Shown: piece by piece, positions 24,491-32,961 of the stretch
Numbering within the stretch: position 1 is the stretch's first letter
Layout: every line of letters begins with the position of its first letter
Assembly: GCA_905202255.1 (NCBI GenBank)
Contig: CAJKRH010000007.1
Location: 1-60,106, forward strand
Reading direction: 5' to 3'
Source: an uncultured Ruminococcus sp.
GTDB lineage: Bacteria > Bacillota > Clostridia > Oscillospirales > CAG-272
Length of the DNA: 60,106 nucleotides
Program-made: the position numbers and the translations under genes
Notes under the pieces: generated by a model
The model's input: the letters and a program-made list of their open reading frames with translations, nothing else
Databases searched by the model: none
What the model was told of the DNA's origin: nothing

Positions 24491-27154
24491 ATGGCAAAAA
24501 AGAGAAATATAGCAATCATAATAGCAGAGATAGTTTTACTCATTGTGCTTGTGATTGCGGCATTCTTTTTGGGAAGAAATACGGCAATGAAAAAAGGCGA
24601 AGGAAAATCGGCTTATGATCTGGCTGTCGAATCAGGTTACAACGGAACAGTCGAGCAGTGGCTTGCTTCTTTAGCCGGCGAGACGGGAGCTAACGGAGTG
24701 GATGGCGCAAACGGCAAGTCGGCATATGAACTTGCTGTCAAAAACGGATATTCCGGTTCGGAATCCGAATGGCTGTCTTCGCTCGTAGGAAAGAACGGCA
24801 CTGACGGAAAAGACGGCAAGGATGGCACAAACGGTAAATCTGCATATGAACTTGCTGTTATGAACGGATACAGCGGTACGCTTGCGCAATGGCTTTCATC
24901 ACTTTCCGGCAAAAACGGTATCAACGGTATTGACGGCGTTGATGGTGCCGATGGAAAAGACGGTAAGGATGGCACAAACGGAAAGTCGGCATATGAACTT
25001 GCCGTTAAAAACGGATATAGCGGCACGCTCGCGCAATGGCTTGCTTCACTTGTCGGAAAAGATGGTAAAAATGGTAAGTCGGCTTATGAAATTGCCTGCG
25101 ACAACGGATATCGTGGTACCCAGCAGGAGTGGCTTGCGTCGCTTGTGGGTAAAAACGGCAGTAATGGCAAATCTGCATATGAAATTGCTTGTGCAAATGG
25201 ATATGCAGGAACAGAACCCGAGTGGCTTCTTACTCTTGTAGGAGAAAAAGGAGATAAGGGTGACACCGGAGCTAAAGGCGAAGCCGGAGACACACCTTAT
25301 ATCGGAGCAAACGGTAACTGGTGGATAGGAACGACAGATACCGGCGTAAAAGCCGCCGGAGATAAAGGTGAAACAGGATCCAAGGGCGATAAGGGTGATA
25401 CTGGAGAAAAAGGCGAAGCCGGAGATACACCTTATATCGGAGCAAACGGTAACTGGTGGATAGGAACAACAGACACAGGAGTGAAAGCCGCCGGAGCTAA
25501 GGGTGAAACCGGAGAAAAAGGTGACAAAGGTGACACCGGAGCCAAGGGCGAAAAAGGCGACAAAGGCGAAAAAGGCGATAAAGGTGATGCAGGAGACACG
25601 CCTTATATCGGAGCAAACGGCAACTGGTGGATAGGAACAACAGATACAGGAGTAAAAGCCGCTGGAGATAAAGGTGAAGCCGGAGAAAAAGGTGACAAGG
25701 GTGACAAAGGTGACACCGGAGCTAAAGGCGACAAAGGTGACACCGGAGCTAAAGGTGACAAGGGTGACACCGGAGAAAAAGGCGACAAGGGAGACACTGG
25801 AACCAAAGGTGACACTGGAGAAAAAGGTGAAAAAGGCGACACGGGAGAGAAAGGCGACAAAGGCGAAGCCGGAGATACACCTTATATCGGAGCAAACGGC
25901 AATTGGTGGATAGGAACAACAGATACCGGCGTAAAAGCCGCCGGAGCTAAGGGCGAAACCGGAGATAAAGGCGACAAAGGTGACACCGGAGAAAAGGGTG
26001 ACACCGGAGCCAAAGGCGACACGGGAGAGAAAGGCGACAAAGGTGATAAGGGCGACAAGGGTGAAGCCGGAGACACACCTTACATTGGAGCAAACGGCAA
26101 TTGGTGGATAGGCACGACAGACACAGGAGTAAAAGCCGCCGGAGAAAAGGGTGACAAAGGTGACACTGGAGAAAAGGGTGACAAAGGTGACACCGGAGAA
26201 AAAGGTGACAAGGGTGACACCGGAGAAAAAGGTGACAAGGGTGACACCGGAGACAAAGGTGACAAAGGTGATACCGGAGATAAAGGTGACAAAGGTGATA
26301 AGGGCGACAAAGGCGAAGCCGGACGAGGAATCGCAAGCATTGGATTCAACGAATCAGGAGAGTTGATAGTTACTTACACAGACGGTACAACACAGAATCT
26401 CGGAAAGCTTAATAACAATGCAGGGGATGCTACTAATGGCGTTCTGAAATTTACACTTTTAGCTGATAATACATACAGCGTTTCGGCAGGTAGTGAGGCT
26501 GCTATAGCATCGAAGATTACGATTCCGTCAACTTATAACAATAAACAGGTATCAACAATAGAAGAAAATGCTTTTAGCGAATTACAGAATTTAGTGGAAG
26601 TTGTGATACCTGATAGTGTTAAGACTATAAAAAATAAAGCTTTTTATAAGTGTCCGATGCTTGAAAAAGTTTCAGGCTGCAATGGCGTAACATCATTTGG
26701 TGAAGAAGTATTTTACTATGATTTAAAAATAACATCAATAGAGATTCCTTCTGTATGTGAAAGCATAGGAGAAAAGTGCTTCTATGGATTTTCTGATAGC
26801 TCAACTATAGTCATAAACCCTGATTTATTAAAATACATCGGAGTAGCAGCTTTTGGAGATGCGACAATAGTCTGGAATTCCGATGAAATAACTAATTGGA
26901 AAATCAGATATGTGTGGAGTGAGAAGAATAGTAGTGCATATGTATATACAGCTCTATCTTATGATGCAGCATACCATTCTGCATATAGAGGGGAAAGCTA
27001 TTACATATCGGCTACGATGGACAGTGCCAGCGCAAACTCAGCATATAAGAACAGCCGCAATTGGGAGCGGATTACAGATTGTAGCAATAGAAATGAAATA
27101 GGTAGTTTTTTCTCTTCGATAAGACCTTCGTCTGGAACTTGGATAAGGAAATGA
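24491..27154 (+). CDS. collagen-like surface protein with signal anchor and LRR tail
   Basis: 887 residues from ATG 24491 (GGAGG nine bases upstream; the frame is open 61 codons further up without a start site). Residues 7-29 form a hydrophobic anchor. Six repeats of SAYxLAxxxGYxGxxxxWLxSLxG with short Gly-x-y spacers follow. Next come long collagen-like Gly-x-y blocks (mostly GDK, GDT, GEK), interrupted five times by an identical module with DTPYIGANGNWWIGTT and GVKAAG. The C-terminal 270 residues carry BspA-type leucine-rich repeats (IPDSVKTIKNKAFYKC). No sortase motif. Likely a rod-like adhesin tethered to the membrane with the LRR head outside. Confidence 0.85.
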   Translation: MAKKRNIAIIIAEIVLLIVLVIAAFFLGRNTAMKKGEGKSAYDLAVESGYNGTVEQWLASLAGETGANGVDGANGKSAYELAVKNGYSGSESEWLSSLVGKNGTDGKDGKDGTNGKSAYELAVMNGYSGTLAQWLSSLSGKNGINGIDGVDGADGKDGKDGTNGKSAYELAVKNGYSGTLAQWLASLVGKDGKNGKSAYEIACDNGYRGTQQEWLASLVGKNGSNGKSAYEIACANGYAGTEPEWLLTLVGEKGDKGDTGAKGEAGDTPYIGANGNWWIGTTDTGVKAAGDKGETGSKGDKGDTGEKGEAGDTPYIGANGNWWIGTTDTGVKAAGAKGETGEKGDKGDTGAKGEKGDKGEKGDKGDAGDTPYIGANGNWWIGTTDTGVKAAGDKGEAGEKGDKGDKGDTGAKGDKGDTGAKGDKGDTGEKGDKGDTGTKGDTGEKGEKGDTGEKGDKGEAGDTPYIGANGNWWIGTTDTGVKAAGAKGETGDKGDKGDTGEKGDTGAKGDTGEKGDKGDKGDKGEAGDTPYIGANGNWWIGTTDTGVKAAGEKGDKGDTGEKGDKGDTGEKGDKGDTGEKGDKGDTGDKGDKGDTGDKGDKGDKGDKGEAGRGIASIGFNESGELIVTYTDGTTQNLGKLNNNAGDATNGVLKFTLLADNTYSVSAGSEAAIASKITIPSTYNNKQVSTIEENAFSELQNLVEVVIPDSVKTIKNKAFYKCPMLEKVSGCNGVTSFGEEVFYYDLKITSIEIPSVCESIGEKCFYGFSDSSTIVINPDLLKYIGVAAFGDATIVWNSDEITNWKIRYVWSEKNSSAYVYTALSYDAAYHSAYRGESYYISATMDSASANSAYKNSRNWERITDCSNRNEIGSFFSSIRPSSGTWIRK
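24600..25235 (+). repeat. six coding repeats of the SAYELA..GY..WL module
   Basis: Six degenerate copies of roughly 90-150 bases, each encoding GKSAYELAVKNGYSG and WLASL. Copies 3 and 4 are nearly identical over the core, a sign of recent duplication or gene conversion; copies 5 and 6 carry AYEIAC instead. Confidence 0.8.
25248..26325 (+). repeat. collagen-like 9/18-base repeats with five identical inserts
   Basis: Tandem triplet-of-codons units (GGTGACAAAGGTGACACC and variants) encode Gly-x-y. Five copies of a block encoding DTPYIGANGNWWIGTT break the array at about 25290, 25425, 25600, 25875 and 26080. The near-identity of the inserts at DNA level implies recombination; copy number probably varies between strains. 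Confidence 0.8.
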
Positions 27155-27186
27155 TATGATAGAGCAATAGCCACAAAACAACAATA

Positions 27187-27211
27187 AAAGCCCTCTTCGG
27201 AGGGCTTTTTC
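27187..27211 (+). terminator. rho-independent terminator after the collagen-like gene
   Basis: AAAGCCCTC, loop TTCG, GAGGGCTTTTT; perfect stem with a stable UUCG loop. Confidence 0.85.
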
Positions 27212-27324
27212 GTTATATACAAAAAGGAAGCGCACCAAGGGGGGACGGTGCGCTTCCTTTTTATTCAAAAGAGATTTACTCGATTGACGATTTTATTTTG
27301 TGGGATATTTCCGCGGGTGGCTCA

Positions 27325-27432
27325 TCAGGCAGGGAGATCGGGAAGCTCTATGACTGGAGGCGAATTGCAGATTATATCATCATCCTGCAGGATTATCAGC
27401 TCTATCACAGCTGATTCAAAAATTTCTTTCAT
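27325..27432 (-). CDS. 35-residue peptide gene after the LRR protein
   Basis: ATG 27430-27432 sits six bases behind GGAGG and only 18 bases after the LRR gene stop, on the same strand. The product starts MKEIFESAVIELIILQDDD, then IICNSPP, and ends VIELPDLPA before tandem stops. It is acidic with a single cysteine. Very short proteins of this shape (MKxxFxxPxxExIxF followed by an acidic DIIxxS and a Pro-rich end) are frequent in Ruminococcaceae and have no known function. It could be a peptide precursor or a short partner of the LRR protein. Confidence 0.55.
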   Translation of the reverse strand: MKEIFESAVIELIILQDDDIICNSPPVIELPDLPA

Positions 27433-27450
27433 GTTTTTCCTCCCGTGATT

Positions 27451-30400
27451 TTAGTCGAGTTCACCCTCGAAACCGCCTGTCTTATCTGCATTTGCAAAGT
27501 TGAAAGCGGAAACGCCGTATTTATAAGTGCAACGGGCAAGCTCGCCTGTTTTATCGTTTTTATCCTGTTTTGAGTAAGCATATGATTTTATGCTGTATGA
27601 TGCGCTTTCGCCTACGACACCGTTACAGGATATTGTGCAGGTAAATACCTTATCAAACTCGGTAGCGTAGACATCATCGCTGTATATCTTGTATTCGTTT
27701 GCGGCTGTACCTTTCTTGAAATCTGCGCTTGTATAAGTCTTATCGCCGATAGTGAGAACCGTATTTTCCACATCGGTGGTAATAAAGTAAAATACTATCT
27801 TGTTTGTGGAATCAAAGTATATTGTTTTGCCTTTGAAATGAGCGCTTTCAAGCTTTGTTCCGGTTGTTTTGTTGTCGGTTGTTGTGACGGCGGAATATGT
27901 TGTTCCCATGCCCTCATAGCCTGCATTTATCAGGGTATCTGTTTTGTAGCCTGTGAACTTCTGAGCGGCTGTACAGTAGTCGAATACATCATATATCAGC
28001 GGCTTGAGCAGGGAGTATTTTTTCTCGCTGTATTGGAGTGCATTTGCATCGCATTCGAGAAGCTTTTCAAAATATTTTTTCAGGCTGACATTTTTAATTG
28101 ATTTTATCACATTGCCGTCGCAGACAAGCTCAACATTTATGAAATCGCCGAGCTGCTGGGGTGCTATACCGCGGAAAACAAACTTATATTTGTTTTCGCT
28201 TGCATTTGCAAGAGCGGGAGAAACTTCCTCCGTAAAGCCGCCCATGGTAAAGCGAACCTTAACTACATCCTTTATATTATCGGAGAAGAGCGCATAGATG
28301 TTATATGAGAAATCCTTGCCGAGAGTAGCCGAATTATTGAGATAATCGCAAACGATATATTTGCGTCCGTACTGAATGGCATGCTCTACCGCGGTGCTGC
28401 TGACTGTTTCGCCGTCCTTGTTTACTCTGTTTTTCGGGCAGATGAGTATCGCATTATAGGGAAATACAATTTTGGCAGAAGCTATTTCAACAGAGTCCGG
28501 CTCAATATATATGAATTTCAGGCTCGTACAACCATTGAAAGCATATTCACCGATATATTTAACGGATTTCGGGATGGTTAAAACTTCCGGCAGACTGGAG
28601 CATCCCTCAAAAGAGCGCTGACCTATGTATGTCACGCTTTCCGGAATATTTATCTTTGCAAGCGATGAGCAGAATCTGAATGTCGCACCGTCTATTTTTG
28701 TAAGGGCTGCGGGGAGCTGAACCTCTGTCAGCAGAGTACAACTGTTGAATGCATTTTGTCCCACGACCGCAACATCGTCGGGAACGACGAGCTTTCCGGC
28801 AAGCTTCTTCGGAGCCATAGCAAGCATTTTTCCTTGGCTGGTGTTGGCGTAGAGAACGCCGTCTTCCGCAGTGTAGTATGTGCTTCCTTCTTCGCATTCA
28901 AATCTTTCAAGCTCTGTGCAGAGGTCCAGAGCGGATGACTGAATATTTCTTGCTGTTTTCGGTATAGTCAGAGTTGTACCGTCGAGAGAATATACAAATA
29001 ATATCTCGCTTTTGTCAAGATTATAAAGAATGCCGTCCTCTGCGCGGTAATATGTGCTCATCCAGTCTACGGTGATAGACTCTATCCCCTTACATCCCGA
29101 AAAAGAATTATGCATACTCCATACTGTTTCGGGAATATGAAAATGCTTTATTCCCGTGCATCCGCCAAAGGCACTGTTGCCTAATGACCTAAGCGAATTG
29201 TTCGGCAGTTTTATTTCCGTGAGAGCGGTGCAATCAGAGAAAACGCTTGCTCCGATATATTCAAGCGTATTCGGAAGAGTAATGCTCTTGAGTACTTTTT
29301 TGTAGGCATAGAATGTTCTGTCGCCGAGCTTTGTTATGCCCTCGCCGACCACAACATCGGAGAAGCTGTCTTCATATTCAGCCCACGGTCTTTTACTGTT
29401 ATTGTAGTTGCCTGTGCTTCCTATACCGCTGAGAAGCATAACTCTGTCGTCATAGATTCTCCACTCAATTGTGTTGGCACTTCCGCTGTAGAGTACTTTT
29501 GCAAAGGTATTTCCGTGTGCCTGCGCATAGCTCTCGGCAGTTGAACCCGCATCTCCGTAGATGACGGTGGAGGCAGGTATATCGGCGCCGTCGTCTATTA
29601 TTACATCAGAGGAAAGGAAGAAAACCTTTACAAAACTGCTGCCAGAGAAAGCACCCGCATCGATTTGCGTTACGGCGCTCGGTATATTTATACTCGGAAG
29701 CTCGGGAACATACGAGAGTGCACGCTCGCCTATAGATGTTACACTGCCGTTTGTCGGGATGACGCTGTTTTCGCAGATGGCTATGAGCTTTTTTGTTGTG
29801 GTATCTATGAAGCAGTTGTTGTTGCGATTGTACTTCACATCATGGATGTAACTGGCACTGCCTGTCGGGAATATAACGGTAAGATTGCTGTTGCAGAAAA
29901 CAAACGGGCATTCGCCGATGCTTGTTATGCAATCCGGTATTACGATGCTCGAGAGACCGTTGCAACCCGAAAAAGCGTTGTCGCCTATTGCGGTAACGCT
30001 TCCGTCTGTCGGAATAACACTCGTGTTGCATCCCGTGAGCAGAGTTTTTGTCGCCGTTTCTATGATGCAGTTGCCGTCGCTGTGGAAAACGGGATTGTTT
30101 TCGCTGACGGTTATCTTTTCAAGCCCGACAAACCATGAAAATGTGCGTGTGCCTATCTTTTCCACTGTGCTCGGAATGTATATCTCTTTAAGACTCCGGC
30201 AAGCGGAAAACGCACTGTCGCCTATTGTAGTCACGCCCTCAGGTATGACAGCACTTGAAAGATATATACATTTGTAAAAGGCGCAGGAGCCTATAGATGT
30301 TATCCCCTCGCCTATCTCTACGGAGCGGATTTGGCTTTCGTATTTATCATACCACGGGCTCGGGAAAGCACCGTCCGGACCGTAGTTTGCCATTTTTCCC

Positions 30401-30576
30401 GTGCCCTCAAATTTAAGCAAGCCCGTATCTGTATCAAATGACCATGTTATATTGCTTCCGTCGCCCTCGCCGCCACATATTCCGCTGTAATTTACCGCGT
30501 TCAGCGAGAAGCAAAGCGCACACATAATTGTAGCTATCGCAACACAAAGCAATAGCAATTTCCAATGTTTTTTCAT
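27451..30576 (-). CDS. large secreted BspA-like leucine-rich-repeat protein
   Basis: 1041 residues from ATG 30574-30576; GGAGG lies 8 bases upstream, and the ATG directly before is equally possible. The signal peptide is KKHWKLLLLCVAIATIMCA. The mature part starts with a domain around WSFDTDTGLLKFEGTGKM, then has two blocks of LRR_5 repeats (patterns such as IPEGVTTIGDSAFSACRSL) with inserts such as TVDWMSTYYRAEDGILY. The last 300 residues are beta-rich and unassigned. No LPxTG or C-terminal anchor. Such proteins act as adhesins or bind matrix and other bacteria; that role is inferred from the family. Confidence 0.85.
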   Translation of the reverse strand: MKKHWKLLLLCVAIATIMCALCFSLNAVNYSGICGGEGDGSNITWSFDTDTGLLKFEGTGKMANYGPDGAFPSPWYDKYESQIRSVEIGEGITSIGSCAFYKCIYLSSAVIPEGVTTIGDSAFSACRSLKEIYIPSTVEKIGTRTFSWFVGLEKITVSENNPVFHSDGNCIIETATKTLLTGCNTSVIPTDGSVTAIGDNAFSGCNGLSSIVIPDCITSIGECPFVFCNSNLTVIFPTGSASYIHDVKYNRNNNCFIDTTTKKLIAICENSVIPTNGSVTSIGERALSYVPELPSINIPSAVTQIDAGAFSGSSFVKVFFLSSDVIIDDGADIPASTVIYGDAGSTAESYAQAHGNTFAKVLYSGSANTIEWRIYDDRVMLLSGIGSTGNYNNSKRPWAEYEDSFSDVVVGEGITKLGDRTFYAYKKVLKSITLPNTLEYIGASVFSDCTALTEIKLPNNSLRSLGNSAFGGCTGIKHFHIPETVWSMHNSFSGCKGIESITVDWMSTYYRAEDGILYNLDKSEILFVYSLDGTTLTIPKTARNIQSSALDLCTELERFECEEGSTYYTAEDGVLYANTSQGKMLAMAPKKLAGKLVVPDDVAVVGQNAFNSCTLLTEVQLPAALTKIDGATFRFCSSLAKINIPESVTYIGQRSFEGCSSLPEVLTIPKSVKYIGEYAFNGCTSLKFIYIEPDSVEIASAKIVFPYNAILICPKNRVNKDGETVSSTAVEHAIQYGRKYIVCDYLNNSATLGKDFSYNIYALFSDNIKDVVKVRFTMGGFTEEVSPALANASENKYKFVFRGIAPQQLGDFINVELVCDGNVIKSIKNVSLKKYFEKLLECDANALQYSEKKYSLLKPLIYDVFDYCTAAQKFTGYKTDTLINAGYEGMGTTYSAVTTTDNKTTGTKLESAHFKGKTIYFDSTNKIVFYFITTDVENTVLTIGDKTYTSADFKKGTAANEYKIYSDDVYATEFDKVFTCTISCNGVVGESASYSIKSYAYSKQDKNDKTGELARCTYKYGVSAFNFANADKTGGFEGELD

Positions 30577-30591
30577 CATTTCATCCTCCAT

Positions 30592-30754
30592 ATACAGTAT
30601 TTATAAGAGAGTCAATTGCCGTAAAATATGGTATAATTGACAATTCCTGAGTATATTTTACATTCATACGCTATCGATTTCAATAGAAAACGGCATTTTG
30701 AATTATCTGTTCACAACATTGTGGAGCAAATTCACAGCTTTTTTGCAAAGGCGA
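30592..30754. other. divergent intergenic region, left part
   Basis: AT-rich region between the LRR protein gene and the XRE promoter. On the minus strand TTGTCA and TTGACT boxes occur, but none has a -10 box of good quality at 16-18 bp, so the start of the LRR transcript is not clear. Confidence 0.3.
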
Positions 30755-30783
30755 TTGACATAATTGAAAAAATGCTATATAAT
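30755..30783 (+). promoter_or_regulatory. perfect sigma-A promoter of the XRE operon
   Basis: TTGACA (30755-30760), 17-bp spacer, TATAAT (30778-30783), about 40 bases ahead of the XRE start. A consensus promoter controlled by its own XRE product would be an expected layout. Confidence 0.8.
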
Positions 30784-30825
30784 TTGTATAATAATGTAGC
30801 AATGCATCGAAAGGACAGAAAATAA

Positions 30826-31191
30826 ATGCTTACGGAATTCGGAAAAATTTTGCGTATAATCAGAATAAACAGCGGTGACAGCTCAAGAGCAATGGCAAAA
30901 AAGCTGAATCTTTCCCCCTCTTATCTGTCGGCTATAGAAAACGGAAAAAGAAACATTCCCTCTGATATAGAAAAGCTGCTCTGCGATGCATATCCGCTTT
31001 CGCCTACCGATATCACGAAAATACGGAAAACCATCGTCGGTTCATCCACTTCGATAAAGATAAATCTCACAGAGTTTGCCGAAAAGAAAAAGCGGCTCAT
31101 TTTTGCCATCTCGCGCGACGATATAGCAAACGAAACACTCGATAGGATAGAGGATTTGATTTTTCGCAGTGAGAGGGAAGAGCAAAAATGA
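30826..31191 (+). CDS. XRE-family HTH regulator, 121 aa
   Basis: Residues 6-60 form a Cro/CI-type HTH (FGKILRIIRINSGDSSRAMA, LNLSPSYLSAIENGKRNIP). The tail of 55 residues is charged and helical (FAEKKKRLIFAISRDDIA). AAAGGA precedes the start. The stop overlaps the next start in ATGA, coupling it to a transmembrane LRR protein. HTH proteins coupled to a membrane protein with an external domain often carry its signal; that reading is inference. Confidence 0.9.
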   Translation: MLTEFGKILRIIRINSGDSSRAMAKKLNLSPSYLSAIENGKRNIPSDIEKLLCDAYPLSPTDITKIRKTIVGSSTSIKINLTEFAEKKKRLIFAISRDDIANETLDRIEDLIFRSEREEQK

Positions 31192-32960
31192 GAAAAAACA
31201 ACATTGACCCCTCTTTCGATTTTGCTTTCGGTTTCGGAAATGTGCGCATATGGGCTTTTGAAAATGAGGCTTCGTCAAAAAGCACATTTTTTGCCGGAAT
31301 GAGCGGTACTTATCTGCTTAAGGTAAAGGATGAAGCCGCTTTTGCGCAAAGATTCGGCGGCAGGAAGCGCAGGCTTGCGGAAAAGGTGCGCAGCGAGACT
31401 GTGCCGATAGTAAGGAAGCTCGGCGAAGAGGCACTCATGGATTATTCCGAGAGTTTTGATATCTATCGCCAATATACGAGAAAGCACATCCGCGTATTGC
31501 AGGATATAATCTGCGAAAAACTGCAGAAATGTCCCGATTTTTCCGCGATGGGACTGCATGTCATTTCCGTAGATATAGACGATATCATCATGCGCGAGTG
31601 CGATGAACCTGTAAACTACAGATTATACAGCGGCAGACCGCGCGGCAATTCCTCTGCGGCAAAGCTGATTGCCGTGGCGGCATTTTCATTTATCATGTGC
31701 GCGGGCGTTTTCTTTTTCATAAACAATCTGCTCCCGAAAAGGCAACCCGATACGCCTACGACAACGGTGCAGACCACTGTGAGCGATACGACAGGGGAGA
31801 GCAGTACATCTTCTTCGGACACGGCTTCGTCGGAGAATACCGTAGCCTCGACGAGCGAGACGACGGCGACGACGGCAACTACCGAGGCAACCACAACCGA
31901 AACAGCCGCTACGACAACTACAGTAACAGAGACGAATACAACGAGCACAACAAGTTGGACAACAAAAGAAACAACGACGACAAAATGGATACCTGTATGG
32001 ACGCCGGCAACAACTGTACCTACAATCTCAACTACCGCAACAACAAGAACTCCGGCAACGGTGGCAACAACGACACCTACAGTAACTGTGGCGACAACGA
32101 CGCCTACCGCTCCGTCTGAAACTACCGCAACCACTGCAACCACCACGACTACCACGACTACAAAAACCACCACGACCGAGACGACGGCGACGACATCAAA
32201 ACCGTCGCAGAAGCATTATGACGGCGAAACTTTTGATTATGAAAAAATGACCGTGCGCGTGGTTGGCAGTCGATGCATTATAGAAAAATATAACGGCAGC
32301 GAAACGAATGTATATATTCCCGATAAAATAGACGGACTGACGGTATACAGAATAGAATCTGACGCTTTTCAGAATAATTTTACACTCGAAAGTATTCGTT
32401 TTCCGAGTTCACTCAAGGAGATAGGCGGGTGCTCATTTAAAAACTGTACTTCGCTTTCTTCCGTGACATTTCCTTATGGACTTGAAAAAATAGGAATAGA
32501 AGCTTTTTCGTATTGCGCATCTCTTACGGAAATTTCGCTTCCCGACACGGTAAAGGTTTTTGACGGCTATGTTTTCCAGCATTGTCTCTCGCTGAAAAGC
32601 GCAAAGCTTGCGGGCAGTTTCCGTGAAATGGATTCTACTTTTGCATATTGCACAAGCCTTGAAAATGTAACTATACCAGATAGTGTTAAAATCATTTCCG
32701 GCTCATGTTTCCGCGCCTGCAAAGATATAAAGGAGATACGGCTTCCCGAGGGACTGAAGATGATAAAAGAAATCGCTTTCTGGGAATGCGATGGCTTGGT
32801 TACGGTATATATCCCGAAGAATATCGTGGTTGATGATGCCGCTTTTCTCGGGTGTCATGATACTGTCTTTTATGTTTATGCGGATGAGATTCCCGCGGGT
32901 TGGGGAAAGAGTTGGGAGCAAGCCGATTTCAGCGCAAAGACTATAAAGGAGGCACCGTGA
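31188..32960 (+). CDS. transmembrane receptor-like protein: cytoplasmic domain, Thr-rich stalk, LRR head
   Basis: 590 residues. Residues 1-155 are cytoplasmic and faintly resemble an SPFH-like domain (GMSGTYLLKVKDEAAF, LHVISVDIDDI). A single membrane segment lies at about 160-180. Residues 190-345 are an extreme Thr/Ser-rich stalk (runs such as TTTTTTTKTTTTETTATT), probably glycosylated. Residues 350-590 hold five or six BspA-type LRRs (for example SLKEIGGCSFKNCTSL). The N-in orientation puts stalk and repeats outside. It is coupled to the XRE gene upstream and abuts the protease gene downstream. A receptor-like role is inference. Confidence 0.75.
   Translation: MRKNNIDPSFDFAFGFGNVRIWAFENEASSKSTFFAGMSGTYLLKVKDEAAFAQRFGGRKRRLAEKVRSETVPIVRKLGEEALMDYSESFDIYRQYTRKHIRVLQDIICEKLQKCPDFSAMGLHVISVDIDDIIMRECDEPVNYRLYSGRPRGNSSAAKLIAVAAFSFIMCAGVFFFINNLLPKRQPDTPTTTVQTTVSDTTGESSTSSSDTASSENTVASTSETTATTATTEATTTETAATTTTVTETNTTSTTSWTTKETTTTKWIPVWTPATTVPTISTTATTRTPATVATTTPTVTVATTTPTAPSETTATTATTTTTTTTKTTTTETTATTSKPSQKHYDGETFDYEKMTVRVVGSRCIIEKYNGSETNVYIPDKIDGLTVYRIESDAFQNNFTLESIRFPSSLKEIGGCSFKNCTSLSSVTFPYGLEKIGIEAFSYCASLTEISLPDTVKVFDGYVFQHCLSLKSAKLAGSFREMDSTFAYCTSLENVTIPDSVKIISGSCFRACKDIKEIRLPEGLKMIKEIAFWECDGLVTVYIPKNIVVDDAAFLGCHDTVFYVYADEIPAGWGKSWEQADFSAKTIKEAP
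31755..32210 (+). repeat. low-complexity Thr-codon tract (ACN repeats)
   Basis: About 450 bases dominated by ACG/ACA/ACT/ACC codons encoding the stalk of the LRR protein. Mixed codon use suggests the tract is old and selected for composition rather than a recent slippage product. Confidence 0.7.
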
Positions 32961-32961
32961 T

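Noticed and set aside
24600..26325. Repeat array considered as CRISPR
   Set aside because: The repeats are in frame, encode Gly-x-y and GYxG modules, and lack unique spacers of constant length.
25603..26349. Minus-strand Ser-Pro repeat frames opposite the collagen-like region
   Set aside because: Mirror image of the Gly-x-y repeats; no start site or signal sequence.
31616..32173. Minus-strand Val-rich frame opposite the Thr stalk
   Set aside because: It is the reverse complement of the Thr-codon tract and has no independent coding signal.
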